Positions 42,020-52,915 of a stretch of DNA of 64,000 nucleotides are shown here, in pieces. A program made the translations under genes and the position numbers. Each line of letters opens with the position of its first letter. Within the stretch, counting starts at the first letter, position 1. This stretch comes from Phaeoceros laevis (lineage: Eukaryota > Anthocerotophyta > Anthocerotopsida > Notothyladales). The notes under the pieces are model-generated. The model ran no database searches. It was not told the DNA's origin and was given only the letters and a program-made list of their open reading frames with translations. The DNA is taken from the NCBI GenBank assembly GCA_049999765.1, contig JBNGIQ010009390.1, positions 120,327-184,326 of the forward strand. Reading direction: 5' to 3'.

Positions 42020-43107
42020 ATGATTCAGATAATATACAATGTAAGATTTATGAATACTCATGTTTTATAATTTTTATTGTTTCGATTATTTGAATATAAT
42101 CTTTTATGTTATGAATTTTACAGTATGATATTCTTGGATATTCTTGGAATACCACAAATGGTATTTCAAGCCCAGCCACTCCAAAAGAAGAATTGGAAGT
42201 CTATACTGGAGAAAAAACCTGCATTCTTAGAGTGCATCTTGAGTACAACTACACTGCGGGATGCCTTGTTGTCGAAGGATGAACAAGTGAAGAAAGTGGC
42301 AGACTTTCTGCATACAGAGTTCCACAACAACGTCTCTAAGATTCACCACCATACCATGTTTCAGTTTTGTGGTGTTGTGGTGTTGTGGTGTTGGATGACT
42401 CCATTGTAGGTAGAACTACACGCAGTGTTTGAAGTGCATAGCAGAAATGATGCTAGGCTGGACAAATGTGGAGATAAAATCACACTTTGTAAAATGCTTT
42501 CAGCACACCTTTGATGAGGCGCTGAAACGTGACGATGAGGGCTGAGCTTAGGGTTTAGGGTTTTACTTTCAAACCAAATGTTAGGGCTATTTTATTTGAG
42601 CCATTTCTACAATTCTTCATACAAGAGCATGTTGTGTTGAAGATGCTTTTGCTTTGCGCGTCTGCCGAGCTTGTGCTGTTGTTTTTCGTTCAGTCCCTCT
42701 CTAATAAAAACGTGGGATGACTGGGGCTTGACTTGTGCATCACGTTATCTTGCACAAAAACGACAATGAGGACTCGGGGGGAAAAGTCAGAAAAACGTCT
42801 CGAAAATTTTAAAATTCGTGCGAGTCGTCTCGTTACGACGACGGTCGTGCTTTGCGAAGTTTCCGTCCCCTGATGTTGGCCTTTTTTTGCAACTTACCAA
42901 CTTACCACGCGCGGGAGTAAGCCGGGTTGGGCTTGCTGCCCATGGATTCGGGATCACCTTCGAAGCAAGAGGGCATTTCGCCAGCTGTAGGACCGCATGG
43001 TCGAAATGGCTGAAGTTGGGTGGATCCGTCCGTGTCTGAATCCGTACTTATAGCAGAACGAGAAGGGGTGCAGCGTTGAAGCTGGGATTTTGTAGATCAC
43101 GGTAGCG
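42020..43107. other. AT-rich intergenic DNA
   Basis: No firm gene. Two telomere-type repeats (ttagggtttaggg) occur at about 42549, consistent with a telo-box. The right end is the retained 5' flank of the AP-2 alpha fragment. Confidence 0.4.
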
Positions 43108-43749
43108 ATGGCATTAGAAGGGATGCGGGGGCTGTCCGTGTTCATCAGCGATGTCCGGAATTGCCAGAACAACAAGGAGCAAGAACGACTGCGGGTGGAC
43201 AGGAGCTGGCCAACATTCGGACGCGGTTTAAGAATGAGCGAGTACGTGCTCGCGGGGTGTGGAGAGCAGCGCATTGCTGGCTTAGATTTTTTGGAATTTG
43301 GCGGGGGGAATATGGATCTGGAGTGGTTTCGGGACGGAGGTCCCTCCATTGTGAGTGACTGTGATGTACTTTTGACCGCAGCATTGTCATCTTAGTTACC
43401 GCAGCCCGTGTTCGCTTGTCAGGGTTTGACTCCTTCTGAGAAGAAGAAGTATGTGTGGAAGATGCTCTATATCTACATGCTGGGGTATGATGTTGACTTC
43501 GGCCATAGGGAGACTGTTGCGCTCATCTCAGCTCCCAAGTACGCAGAGAAGCAGGTATTTGCGAGTGGAGTAGCAACAGTTGCTCAATGGCAGCTTTGTT
43601 TCTCCTCCAGTTTGGGGAGCGCCTCATGTGCTGGGCCTGCTCTCATGTCTGACGCTGTAGCCTGTAGCTTGCTGAACCAGGTGAGGTACATTGTGACGTC
43701 GTGCTTGCTGAATGAGAACCATGGCTTTTTGATAATATGTGTAACATGA
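43108..43749 (+). pseudogene. AP-2 complex alpha-subunit fragment (N-terminal)
   Basis: Exon 1 from 43108 (MALEGMRGLSVFISDVRNCQ, NNKEQERLRVD) has one base missing near 43200, then NIRTRFKNER to 43241. Exon 2, 43423-43554, reads GLTPSEKKKYVWKMLYIYM and SAPKYAEKQ. Exon 3 from about 43681 reads YIVTSCLLNENHGFL and then loses homology. This is the start of the adaptin alpha trunk used in clathrin-mediated endocytosis; the native protein is about 1000 residues, so about 90 percent is missing. Introns are retained, so it is a DNA-level duplicate. Pseudogene. Confidence 0.88.
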
Positions 43750-43971
43750 GAACTATGTATGCATGCTGACAGAAAGCCATAACAGCATGTTCACATCCAT
43801 GCTATGACCCAAAAGTTCATGTGAAAGCAGTGATGGTTCAAGTGAACCGAAATAACACCCTCCACAACCAAGGACATTTTAAAAAAATCACATTATCTTG
43901 CTACGTGTCGGAATCTGATTTGAAAATAGAATTGTTGCCCACATGGCAGTATCCCATTTGTCAGGAGATCG

Positions 43972-44095
43972 ATGTACATGGATGTGCATGATGTATGTCA
44001 TCATGCACGCCCATATGCAGCATCCGTTTGACATACATCATGCTCATCCATGCACATCATGCACATCCATGTACATGGATGTACATGATGTACGC
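43972..44095. repeat. Imperfect hairpin cluster of gtacatggatgt words
   Basis: The arm at 43972-44001 (tgtacatggatgtgcatgat...) pairs with about 44029-44058, and a second palindromic block (catgtacatggatgtacatg) follows to about 44090. Simple palindromic DNA; it may be a foldback remnant. Confidence 0.7.
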
Positions 44096-44319
44096 CAAGC
44101 TTCTCTACGCTTTTGAGAATGCTTGTGATTGCGGCGATCAGCCCTGGATTGGGCATCCTCATAATACTGGGAAATTTGGTGAATTACGTTTGCTTTTCCA
44201 CTTCTCGGCGTCATTTTAAGCAACACTCTATAACACAGTGAGGCCGAACAGCGAGCAAAGCCAAAAACTAGTCTAGTACTTCGGTTGGGTTGAGTCTACG
44301 ATATTCAATAAACACCTCA

Positions 44320-44756
44320 GGAGGTGGCCTTGGCTGTGGGGTTGCCAACTGGGCCCTCCAAGTCCTGAGTTGAAAGCAATTGCTTGCCTTCCTCATCCTC
44401 CCGCACTGGAGCTGGAGCAGGTGTTGGCCCTGAGACTGTTTGCTGATACAGCACTCCCCCGGCAATGCACACCAGCAGGGAGGCAATCCCCGATGGGCCG
44501 GGAGGCATAGTCCCCGAAGTAGAACCACGCTCGGACGAGGTAGGTCGTAGCATTGACCACAGGCACATCGAAGCAGTTCTTGACGGGAGTAGTGCTTGCG
44601 GGGAAGTATCTCAGGGTCTGGAGGTCGCCTGTGACAGTGGCGGTGGAGCGCACGACGGCCGGGAGCCCTGTGGAGATGTAGACTGAGTCGCTGCTGTAGA
44701 GGAAACCGGTGTCGGGATTCTGGTAAGAAGCACCGTTCACAGCGCCGCAGTCTATG
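44320..44756 (-). pseudogene. Malectin-like receptor exon fragment
   Basis: On the minus strand, from an acceptor CCTAG at 44757-44761, one frame reads DIDCGAVNGASYQNPDTGF, VYISTGLPAVV, TLRYFPAS, VKNCFDVPV, YLVRAWFYFGDY. These are the hallmarks of the malectin-like ectodomain of plant receptor kinases. Homology stops near 44510. A different frame then gives a hydrophobic stretch (IASLLVCIAGGVLY) and a short tail to about 44320, resembling a transmembrane junction, but no kinase is present. A fragment, not a working receptor. Confidence 0.78.
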
Positions 44757-44761
44757 TCCTA

Positions 44762-45722
44762 GGTAACCCCCGAGAGGAGGGGGGTTACCGGCGAGTAATC
44801 CCCCGAGCGCCGAGAGGCGCGAGGGGGATTACGAGCCGGTCACCCCCTCCTCGAGGGGTGTTACCGGACGTTATCCGGTTGGCGAGTTTATAGCCGCGCG
44901 CGCGAGCGGTCAATTTACTTTTACAATCATCGGCGGCGCAGCAGGCCCGTGGCTCAAATCGGCCACCACAGCTGAGATCTGCCGTCACAACATGCTCCCG
45001 GCTCAGATTTGGCGGCGCAGCAGGCTCGTGGCTGAAATCCGCCGCCACAGCAGGCTCACGGCTGAGATCTGCTGTGACAACATGCTCCCAGCTCAGGTCC
45101 ACCGCCACAGCTTGCGCCTCCTTCTTAGATCCTCCACCAAGCTCCGCCATCGCCAAATCTTCGGCGCGTAAGAAATGCGGAACATAAACTAAACCCTAAC
45201 TAAGGCAATGAGAAGAGGCCGCGTTGTTTTTTGTTCGCAGCGCTCGGCCTAACGGCCTCGCGCTGAAAAGTTTCACTTTTTAGTCTTGCGTTCTGCATTT
45301 TTACCCTTGCATTCTGCGTTTTTACCCTTGCGTTCTGCACTTTTTACCCTTGCGTTCTGCACTTTTGACTCGTGCATTATGCAGGTGTTGACTCGTGGAT
45401 TATGGCCGTAATGCAGGTGTTGACTCGTGGATTATGGCCCGTAATGTAGGTGTTGACTCGTGGATTATGGCCCGTAATGCAGGTGTTGATTAGGGCTGGC
45501 GTTAGGTTGACTGGTGTTTAGTAGGCTAGCTTTGAGTATGGCAAGGTGATTCTGGCCTCAAGTGGCCTGTTGTAACGTTTTACCCCTAGTAGTAAATCTC
45601 GCTGAGGTGACCTGTAGTGTGACCGGAAACCGGTAGAGTTCGAGCCCTAAATTCACTAGTAGATTCCGGGCTTTGAATACTGCGAGCGCGCGCGGCTATA
45701 AACGAGCCAACAGGATGACGTT
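44762..45722. repeat. Palindrome cluster plus TIR-bounded module with internal tandem arrays
   Basis: Four successive hairpins occupy 44762-44878: ggtaaccccc/gggggttacc; gtaatccccc/gggggattac with inner gcgcc/ggcgc; caccc/gggtg; ccgga/tccgg. A ~41-bp inverted repeat then bounds the rest: 44868-44908 against 45681-45721, about 80 percent identical, each with a tata motif reading outward (gcggctataaac). Inside are a coding-like tandem repeat (44940-45115), a gcgctcggcc/ggcctcgcgc palindrome (about 45240), four ~21-bp ttacccttgcgttctgca units (45280-45365) and three 33-bp units with gttgactcgtggattatggc (45381-45478). No transposase is seen. Confidence 0.8.
44785..45156 (-). CDS. Hypothetical repeat protein inside the TIR module
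   Basis: A minus-strand open frame of 123 codons. After MAMAELGGGSKKEAQ comes a degenerate ~11-13-residue repeat (VAVDLSWEHVV, TADLSREPAVA, ADFSHEPAAPP, NLSREHVV). The frame then reads through the left TIR and the hairpins, which is unlikely for a conserved protein. It may simply be an open frame created by the DNA repeat. No family recognised. Confidence 0.2.
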   Translation of the reverse strand: MAMAELGGGSKKEAQAVAVDLSWEHVVTADLSREPAVAADFSHEPAAPPNLSREHVVTADLSCGGRFEPRACCAADDCKSKLTARARGYKLANRITSGNTPRGGGDRLVIPLAPLGARGITRR

Positions 45723-47000
45723 GATGAAACCTGCACCTCCAGCAACAACATCATCAGCAAAGGAGTGTTTGAATCTTTGTCACTCCAGGCCTGTGCAAGA
45801 ATGGAAGAATGGAATCAGGCAAGCAGGTTCACATTGATGTGTTGGAGAGTGGCATTCAGCCTGGTTGTCCTAGGATGATCTGCGCAAGTGCTCGACAGGG
45901 CAGGCAGCTGCTTGCACAGGTTCTGGGAAACGGTCTATTTGAAGGTGGCATAGTAGTGGTCACCTCAAAGCGTGTCCACTAACTCAAAGCAATCTATGCC
46001 ACCCCACCCTAGTTTGCGGTACTTTGATACATGACACAGAATGAGCAAATTGAAGTGCAGGTTGGAAACGTTGGGGGCAAGGAGTTTTCTGAATTTCTTT
46101 TACACACACCACATGTCACCACTGTCCTTTCCGAATTTATGACATACTCACTAAATCTGCCACTACCAGAGCTAGAGTACTGTGTCCTATCATTGATTTC
46201 AGACCTCATCTCTGTCTTTGAAGAAAGACTGGGTAGGTGGAGACAACTGCAGGCATGGTTTATTCATGAGCATGCATCCATATTTAGCAAAACTTGGGGT
46301 CCACATGTTTAGTCCCAACAGGGTAGGCTCCACTTTGGCTGCCGCATGCAGGGTTTCCTCTCCAGGAAGGTATCTATAAGAGGAGCCTGCTAGTAACTGT
46401 GTGTCCACAATTCCTACGCGATGGCAGACGTGGAGGCAAGCTTAGATCCTGAAAGGTAACAGTGGTAAAGCTGGTCTTGCTAGGAGAAATCTTCTACAAC
46501 AGCGACGTTGACGCCCCAGGGCTGCAGCTGGGCGATGGTGGAACATTTGTGGGTTCTCGTGCTAAGGAGAATCGTACAGCCAATTGCAAGCCCGTTTCCG
46601 GAGTGTGTGCAAGCGGTGGACGGATCGGAGCTCATGACCGCCAGCATGTCCAGGTGACCCTGAATGCCGTCTTTGAAGTGACATACTGAATGATGATGGT
46701 GCGGTGGAACTGATTCAGTTGGCAATTTTTGTTCTCACTCAATGTCGTCCTAAATTCACAGGTTTCAGGACCCTGCCTTGAATCGATGCACACGGTATGC
46801 GTCCGTTACAACGATGTCCCTCTTCTTCACATAATCACTGTGGACGAGCACAAGGCAGTCCCTGCACATCCGCAGGCTTTTGGTTACCAGCAGAGGTGTG
46901 CCATTGGAAGTTTGAACTCAAGAGACCAAACGCCAAAAGCTAGCTTCTCAGCATGCCCACACAGTTGATCGTCCTTCTCCTTCTAAGACCCTGGCTTGAT
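45723..47000. other. Intergenic DNA with unassigned open frames
   Basis: Plus-strand frames at 46031-46312 and 46462-46689 show no domain. No gene can be supported. Confidence 0.35.
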
Positions 47001-47383
47001 CAACACCAGCTTAGTGTGTGGTACATGGTTCCCTTCCACCAAGCTGGTTGTACATGGCTCGCTTCCTCCTTCAAACGTTCAGGTGCGCTCCGAACCTTGC
47101 ATGAGTCATTCCTTTGATCCCCCACAACAAATGTGTGCACCTTGTTTCTGTACAGGAGGGAAGTGGACAGACGACATTGTGTGTCCGCCAAGTCACTCAA
47201 AGCGTCAAATGCTCGACTTAGCTGCCCATTCTCACAAGGTTGTTCCATTACAGCCTGAGCAGTTCCGTACCCTTGGCTCTCTGGCACCGTCTGAGAGGCA
47301 GCATTATGATGCACCAAGGGGTTGGCTGTAGGCTGAGCACACCTTTCAATCAGCCTCCCCAACAGAGTCAGCTGCAGGTCCAT
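47000..47383 (-). pseudogene. Possible PPR C-terminal (E/DYW-type) remnant
   Basis: The minus-strand frame contains YRNKVHTFVVGDQRNDS, then ERLKEEA. This resembles the E+/DYW linker of plant PPR proteins (KVH-F-VGD followed by L-R-LKEE). It lies downstream, on the same strand, of the PPR fragment at 47730-48316, so the two probably come from one decayed gene. No DYW domain proper is visible. Confidence 0.45.
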
Positions 47384-47729
47384 CCACCCAGTCAGGCTTG
47401 TAGAAGTTGTTCAGCCATAGGGGCTCCTTCCAAGGACTCCTTGTGCCTGAAGTCGGGAGAGGGAGCGCTCTTCTTGTTCGTCTTCAGTCCCACCACAATG
47501 TGGGGTCCAAGAAATGCTGCCTCCACGACAACTCTCTTGCCACTCGACTGCACCAATTGCTTTTGTCCGGTACGCCTAGTAGATTGGCTGCTAACCACTG
47601 CAGGGCACGAATGTATGGCTTGTCTCCAGCTCCAGGGTGTGGGGCTGGCCCCCAGCTAGCTAGCGCTGTTGGCTAGCGCTGTTGGCGTCCAAAAGGTGCA
47701 GTGCTCAGTATCTTATAGATAGATCTCGA

Positions 47730-48316
47730 TACTGCCTGGGGTATTGACCACATTTTGCATACCCAGCTATCAGGGCATTCCATGTCACCACATCCTTTGT
47801 GGCCTGGCGTGCATCTTTCAATTCGCCACATTTTGCAGGCAGGTGCCAACAAACAAGTCAGTACTTAGGATTGTTGCACAGTGCAACACATCGGAGTGCA
47901 CTTTTCTGCCAGATTCCAAGTCGGCGGCAAATGCACAAGCTTGAGCTTGAAGGGCAGCTACAAAGACGTAACTATTCGCCTTCACTCCGGATCTACGCAT
48001 CTCACGGTAGAGTTGTGTGGCCTCCTTCGGTTTTCCGTGCGGTAGAGTTGTATGGCCTCCTTCGGTTTTCCGTGCTTAGCATGTGCAGGGATTATGGAAA
48101 ACCACATGAGACTTCCGGTTTCCGAGAAACACCAGAAGAGTCTGTCTGCGCCAGACATTCCAGGGCTCCAACGGCCTCACAAAGCTTCCCCTGCTGACAT
48201 AACGTGCTCACGTTAACAGCAGTAACGACGCCCATTTCCGATCCTGAACGCTTCCCAGGTTCAGGCTTATCCAGAGAGTTGGACTCGAAAGGAGAGGCAC
48301 CATGGTCCCATCGCAT
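47730..48316 (-). pseudogene. Pentatricopeptide-repeat protein pseudogene fragment
   Basis: Read on the minus strand: a Met-initiated segment (48316-48092), then a PPR-like block MRRSGVKANSYVFVAALQA, LESGRKVHSDVL, STDLFVGTCL, a frameshift near 47830, AKCGELKDARQAT and VVTWNALIAGYAKCGQ. The ...VVTWNALIAGYAKCG and G-KVH series are signatures of PLS-class plant PPR proteins acting in organelle RNA editing. At least one frameshift and a reduced number of repeats show it is dead. Confidence 0.8.
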
Positions 48317-49362
48317 GTGGAAGTGCTGGGCTCCTTACGCTGCTGCACCTGGAGCCGATTTCAGAACCTTGCACGCCTTGCAGGTGAACTCAGGATTATC
48401 TGAAGAGCTCGACTTGGACGGAGAGGCAGTTGCCCTGGAGTGGCCCTGGGAAGCCAGAAGAAAGTAGCTGTATGCAAGGAGAAAACAGGCATTCTTGGTC
48501 AAACAAGGCCTTGGAATTCGAACAAGTGCAACCACTTTTGTTAGAGCAAACTACTGTTCACAGGAAAGAGATGCAGTTCATGTTTCACAGCCAGCGACCA
48601 AAGGCTGAAGGCTCACCTTCCCACATGTACAACAGCGAGATTAGGGGACTAGTTAATCCCCTTCTTGAATGTTGAATGGGGATTACCTTCGATCAGAAGA
48701 TTCCCTTCTGACCTGTTCCATACTTCAATTCAGATGGTGCTCACGAATACACAGTGTTCGACGTGAACTCCCATGTGTAGCATGACAAAGGCACCCGGCA
48801 CGAACCTAGCTCAAGCACCAGAGGTGAGGTTGGCCTGCAAGTTTGGCAACCAGGAGATTGAAAAAAGCACTAACAAAACGTTTTTGAAAATTTTCAGAAC
48901 ACTTGGAGCTCATTGATGCTGCAAGTGAGACCTTTTAGCTTCGAGAACATGGACGATGCCGTGTTTCTGCCTGTGATCAGAGAGTCTTCATCTCCAGGCA
49001 AATTCCTAGCACCAAAAAGCTTGGTTTCAAAAAAGAGATGGGTTGGACTTGAGGACATTTCCCAACATGGAAACCACACATAAAGGTCTCTGAACCACTG
49101 ACTTATGTGCATAGGAACTCAGCATAGGAAGGGCTACCATCGAAGCCACATTCATGAATTGAAGGCCTGAAGTAGCTGTATGCGTGGAGACAGCAAACGG
49201 TAAGGGTCGGTCTAATAAAGGCCTAGGAACAAGCAGGAGCACTTTTGTAAGAGCAAACTACTGTACACAGGAAAGAGACGCAGTTTGTGTTTCATGGCCA
49301 TCCACCACCCTTGCACTGGACCTGTAAACAAAACCTTGGTCTCCAAATATTGGACGTCTTTC
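48317..49362. other. Intergenic DNA with a duplicated F-box 3' flank
   Basis: 48460-48640 resembles 49155-49395, the 3' flank of the next F-box gene (gtagctgtatgc, agagcaaactactgt, cacaggaaagaga, gaaggctcacc). This suggests a lost F-box copy. A ~70-bp imperfect tandem duplication lies at about 48255-48450. No gene is supported. Confidence 0.5.
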
Positions 49363-50637
49363 TCATTTGGAGGATGAAGGCTCACCTCCCCAAGACACAT
49401 CTATAGCCGGATTTGGTTGGATCACGTGCCTGAACTTATAAGGCCACCGATCACATACAGTTTTCCATGAACCTTGCACTACATCAAAAGCAACCAAGAA
49501 GCCTTGTGTGGGGCCGGCCGAGAAAGAGTTGGTCCAACTGTCAAACGCCTTCCAGGTGTGCACAGGTTTGTCATAGCCAAGCACGCTGATGAATGCAACA
49601 TTTCCCAAAACCTCCACCGAGCGAACTGAGGGGAAGCAGGCATCATTCAGGGGCCACAACACTCCATGGGGCATGGCAGCCACCTTCACCCATGCTGTGC
49701 CACTCCCTTCCACCTTCCACACCTCACACACGTTTTCGTCTGTGGTAGAGAAAGCCAGAGCCACAACCTGCTCATCTTGCTCCGAAAAGTTGACATGGGC
49801 AACGGCTTCCTGCTCCCAAGTAGGGACCTTGTGCACAAGCTCGCCGCTCCTCTGGTCATAGATGCCGATGCCAGCTGTGCCCGAGCCATCGACGACGCAA
49901 AACGCTTCCTTCACCATGTAAACAGCCCGGTCATAATCATCTGTCCGCTGTGAGGCCTTGATGTGTAGGTCCTCCCAATTGTTGCTGTTACTGCGGTACG
50001 CTGCCCAGCAGGTGTCATCATAGCTGACATCGTAGTTGTCATACCTCTCGTCCGCGTAGGCTGTGAAACTGAATTTCCCCTCTCCATCCTCTTCCACGCG
50101 GATTCCAAAAATAGCCTGCCAGAAACAGTCTAAGAGAGGCAGCACCCGGTAGGTCTGGTTCACCGGATTCACAACACAGTTGGTGTAGGAAGGCCATTTG
50201 ATGCCGCTTTCCAGAGAAGTGATGAGTATCAGGCCCTGCCGGCAGACGATGAGCGGGAGCTCCTGGAACTGGCTTGGCAGGAACTCCAAGCTCACCTTGT
50301 GCACCTTGTAGCGAGGATCGAGCTCCGAAACATCTTCAAACCAGCTGTGTGACACCGCGCAAAAGGACTGGCGTCGAGAGAAGGCGATAGCTGCAGAGCG
50401 CGTGCGGAAAGGCCCGGACGTCAAGAGGTTGCGCCACGCCTTGCAGACAATCCGAAACCTGGCCTGGCTGGAAGCTGGCAACACCACCAGTACTTCCTCC
50501 AGAACCTCCTGAGGAAGCCGGCTCCACTGCTGCGGGTTCATTTCTTCTCCTGGTGTCATGGGTGCATCAAAGAGCTCCTCAAACATGCAGACAGAAAGGA
50601 AAGGCGGCTCCACTGGCTCCTCTCCCGCTGCAGCCAT
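49363..50637 (-). CDS. F-box protein, intact
   Basis: Single-exon minus-strand gene of about 424 residues. The start MAAAGEEPVEPPFLSVCMF aligns with the copies at 33508 and 12959; an upstream ATG lies at 50685. The F-box is WSRLPQEVLEEVLVVLPASS, then QARFRIVCKAWRNLL (residues about 35-75). The F-box-associated part is complete: KVHKVSLEFLPSQFQ, NPVNQTYRVLPLLD, DQRSGELVHKVPTW, ENVCEVWKVEGSG, MPHGVLWPLND, KPVHTWKAFDSW, FLVAFDVVQGSWKTVCDRWP, QPNPAIDVSWGGEPS. It is the nearest intact relative of the gene at 32243-33508. It heads the minus-strand BTB array that begins 365 bp away. Presumed SCF substrate receptor. Confidence 0.93.
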   Translation of the reverse strand: MAAAGEEPVEPPFLSVCMFEELFDAPMTPGEEMNPQQWSRLPQEVLEEVLVVLPASSQARFRIVCKAWRNLLTSGPFRTRSAAIAFSRRQSFCAVSHSWFEDVSELDPRYKVHKVSLEFLPSQFQELPLIVCRQGLILITSLESGIKWPSYTNCVVNPVNQTYRVLPLLDCFWQAIFGIRVEEDGEGKFSFTAYADERYDNYDVSYDDTCWAAYRSNSNNWEDLHIKASQRTDDYDRAVYMVKEAFCVVDGSGTAGIGIYDQRSGELVHKVPTWEQEAVAHVNFSEQDEQVVALAFSTTDENVCEVWKVEGSGTAWVKVAAMPHGVLWPLNDACFPSVRSVEVLGNVAFISVLGYDKPVHTWKAFDSWTNSFSAGPTQGFLVAFDVVQGSWKTVCDRWPYKFRHVIQPNPAIDVSWGGEPSSSK

Positions 50638-51001
50638 CGCGGCTCCGCAACACATGTACATCGGGAGCCTCGTTCGGTGAAGCAAAACCCAGCAATGACC
50701 TAACCAACACGTGAAATTTGTAACCTGCTTGTAGACTGGAACGAGAAAATTCGAATGTCGAATACCATTCAGCTGCGGTCCCCATTTTTCATTGTTCTTT
50801 GCTGCATGCCGCTTGCATTGCAGATTTTATTGTGCATGTAGTCACCAACTGAACTCTTGTGACGTCCAGTTAGAAGGAATCTCAGCATAGGACAACAAAA
50901 AGGATTACAAGACTACCAACCATCATCCTGTTAAACAAGTGTTCAAAACCTGCCATCCTCCTTGGAAGGGAGAATTCCTTAAACCAACCGGGTTCCTAAA
51001 T
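50638..51001. other. Spacer between F-box and BTB copy C
   Basis: Contains the F-box promoter and the BTB 3' flank. The flank block (gacaacaaaaaggatt, ttccttaaaccaacc) recurs downstream of BTB copies D and E. Confidence 0.5.
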
Positions 51002-52648
51002 CTAGTACACATGGCTTCCTATCAAGATGCTTGGAAGATTGGGGTCCAGGTTGGTCAGTAACTTTGTAAAAACTTCTTCGAATTCTACCAGCATATTGGC
51101 TTTCGATGTCCACTGGAGCCACTCCATAAGCGGTATGTGTCTCTACTTTGGCTGCAATGTGCTTTGGCTGCAATGTGCTAATAACCAGCCCAAGACTGGA
51201 AACCAGGTCTCCAATGATCTCACCTTTCTCCGATGATCTCACCTTTCTTCAACCGGTAAGTGTCTCTGCTTTGGCTGCAATGTGCTAATAACCAGCCCAA
51301 GACTGGAAACCAGGTCTCCAATGATCTCACCTTTCTCCAATGATCTCACCTTTCTTAACCGGTCTCCAATGATCTCACCTTTCTTCAACAATGATCTCAC
51401 CTTTCTTAACCGGTCTCCAAGGATCTCACCTTTCTTCAACCGGTAAGTCTTAAGTAGATGTCGAGCTCGGGAGAACACTTTGGTGCTCACACATCTGTAA
51501 AGTTTCTGAATTTGACCCAGGTCGGAAGTGATGGGCAACAGAAGAATTGAGTATTGTCAAAGCATCCAGGCATTGGAACACCACATCTTGTCTGATGCTT
51601 TCGCGGCAAACCACCTCCCCTCTGCTCAACGCCTGCATAATTCTGAGAAACACCAGAAGGACAGCCTCATAGCAAGCTAATAATTCGTAGCGCAATGCGT
51701 TGGTCCACAATGATTTCAGGTCTTTGTCTTCCACAAAAGAGAGGACGAGCTCGTCGGCCACCCCAAGATGAACAGCTTTTCCGAATACCTGAAACATGGT
51801 ATTGCAAACGATGTCCAACAAACGTCGAACTTCGAACCGAACTTGCTCCCAACCCCGGCCGTGTGACGTCCCTGGGCCCATAGTCTTGCCCACAGTCTTC
51901 CAGTCAAGCAAGCTTGCTTTCCACCTTTCCACCAAGCCTTCCCTCAAAACGTTGCGGCTCAAGACGATAGACGTCCCGGGCCCATAGTCTTGCAACCGCG
52001 CAGCAAGGCTGCTGGGCACGGGAAGCTGTAGCGAGTTGATGCACTCTGAGATAGACGCGTCCTCATCTGTTGTCCACGGCACAGACTCGATGCGGGAAAG
52101 CGCGGCATCCACACCCACACTGAACCCCAGATTTGCAGCGACTCGCAAGAATACCAGAGCATCTTCCACGCCTTTCACCGCCCTCTGAGCTAAAATCTGG
52201 GCAGACTCTCCGAAGTGAGCCTCATACATAGCACGAAAACATTTGGCATACGACGATGCCCCCACACCGTTGATGCACTTCAAAGTCCCCCTAGGTACCA
52301 GTTGCAAGCAGAGTTCTTTAGAGCAGTAGTACTTCCAGCATGATAAATTTGCAAATTCTTGTCTGCTCAGTCCTCAGTGATTCGATCTTGAACAGCAGGG
52401 TGGAGCCAGACGTACCTCCAAGGAGTGGCAGGCTGTGCAGAAGGCGTTGTTTGGGACCACCTCAGAATGTGGGCTTCAAAGTACTTGGACTGCTCCTTGA
52501 GCACGGTAGAATTCATGTGAAACTCGGTGACCTTCGCTTCTTGTGCATCGTTTGTGAAACCAGCATCCAGCTCTTCTGTCAAATGTGTAAGTGTCACAAC
52601 GACATCGGCTGGACTGCCGGGGAAAAGATACACCTCGGGCTTGCTCAT
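51002..52648 (-). pseudogene. BTB/POZ gene copy C, frameshifted in a minisatellite
   Basis: Exon 1, 52648-52416 (MSKPEVYLFPGSPADVVV, EFHMNSTVLKEQSKYF), and exon 2 from 52290 (GTLKCINGVGASSYAKCF) share the intron position with copies A and D (AG|GTACGT...CCTAG|G). The frame is open to 51450, covering FSVGVDAALSRIESVPWTTD and VFLRIMQALSRGEVVC. It then enters a repeat array (51190-51440) that shifts the frame several times. The conserved C-terminus (PLMEWLQWTSKAN, LTNLDPNLPSIL) is still readable to the stop at 51002. It would give a truncated protein ending at 51450, or extra introns might bypass the repeats; I favour pseudogene. Confidence 0.8.
51190..51445 (-). repeat. Minisatellite inside BTB copy C
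   Basis: Variants of tccaatgatctcacctttct and cttcaaccggtaagt occur five or more times, together with a ~100-bp duplication of the gctgataaccagcccaagac-type block. It lies at the same place in the gene as the arrays of copies D and F. Confidence 0.85.
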
Positions 52649-52915
52649 CCTGCACGCTCTCGTGCCTGCTCGCTGTCGCTCACTTGTGCTATCTGTTGAA
52701 CATTTGCGCGGGGGACGAAGAAGGTTTTGGCTCGTATATCTTGTGACATGACAAGTACAGATAGTTACTATATGCGAAGTGGAAGTTATGAAGGGCTGGC
52801 CTCAGTTGAAAACATTGATCTTCCTTGAAGCACTGCTAGTTCCTATATAGATACATATGTCCCTTTCTGCCAAATCATAGGCTTTTCTGAGCCCATGTTA
52901 GAGCCCCAAATCATA
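52649..52915. promoter_or_regulatory. Upstream block of BTB copy C, conserved among copies
   Basis: The block (ctctcgtgcctgctc, gctatctgttgaacat, catgacaagta, gttactatatg, gaagtggaagtta) is recognisable upstream of copy D (55857-56030) and, displaced, near 59085-59230. It is the presumed promoter and 5' UTR carried along with each duplication. Confidence 0.6.

Noticed and set aside
42549-42562. Telomere-type repeat ttagggtttaggg
   Set aside because: Only two units; most likely a promoter telo-box or chance, not an interstitial telomere.
43972-44095. gtacatggatgt hairpins as a miRNA gene
   Set aside because: Low-complexity palindromic words with several alternative pairings; no defined duplex with the usual arm and loop sizes.
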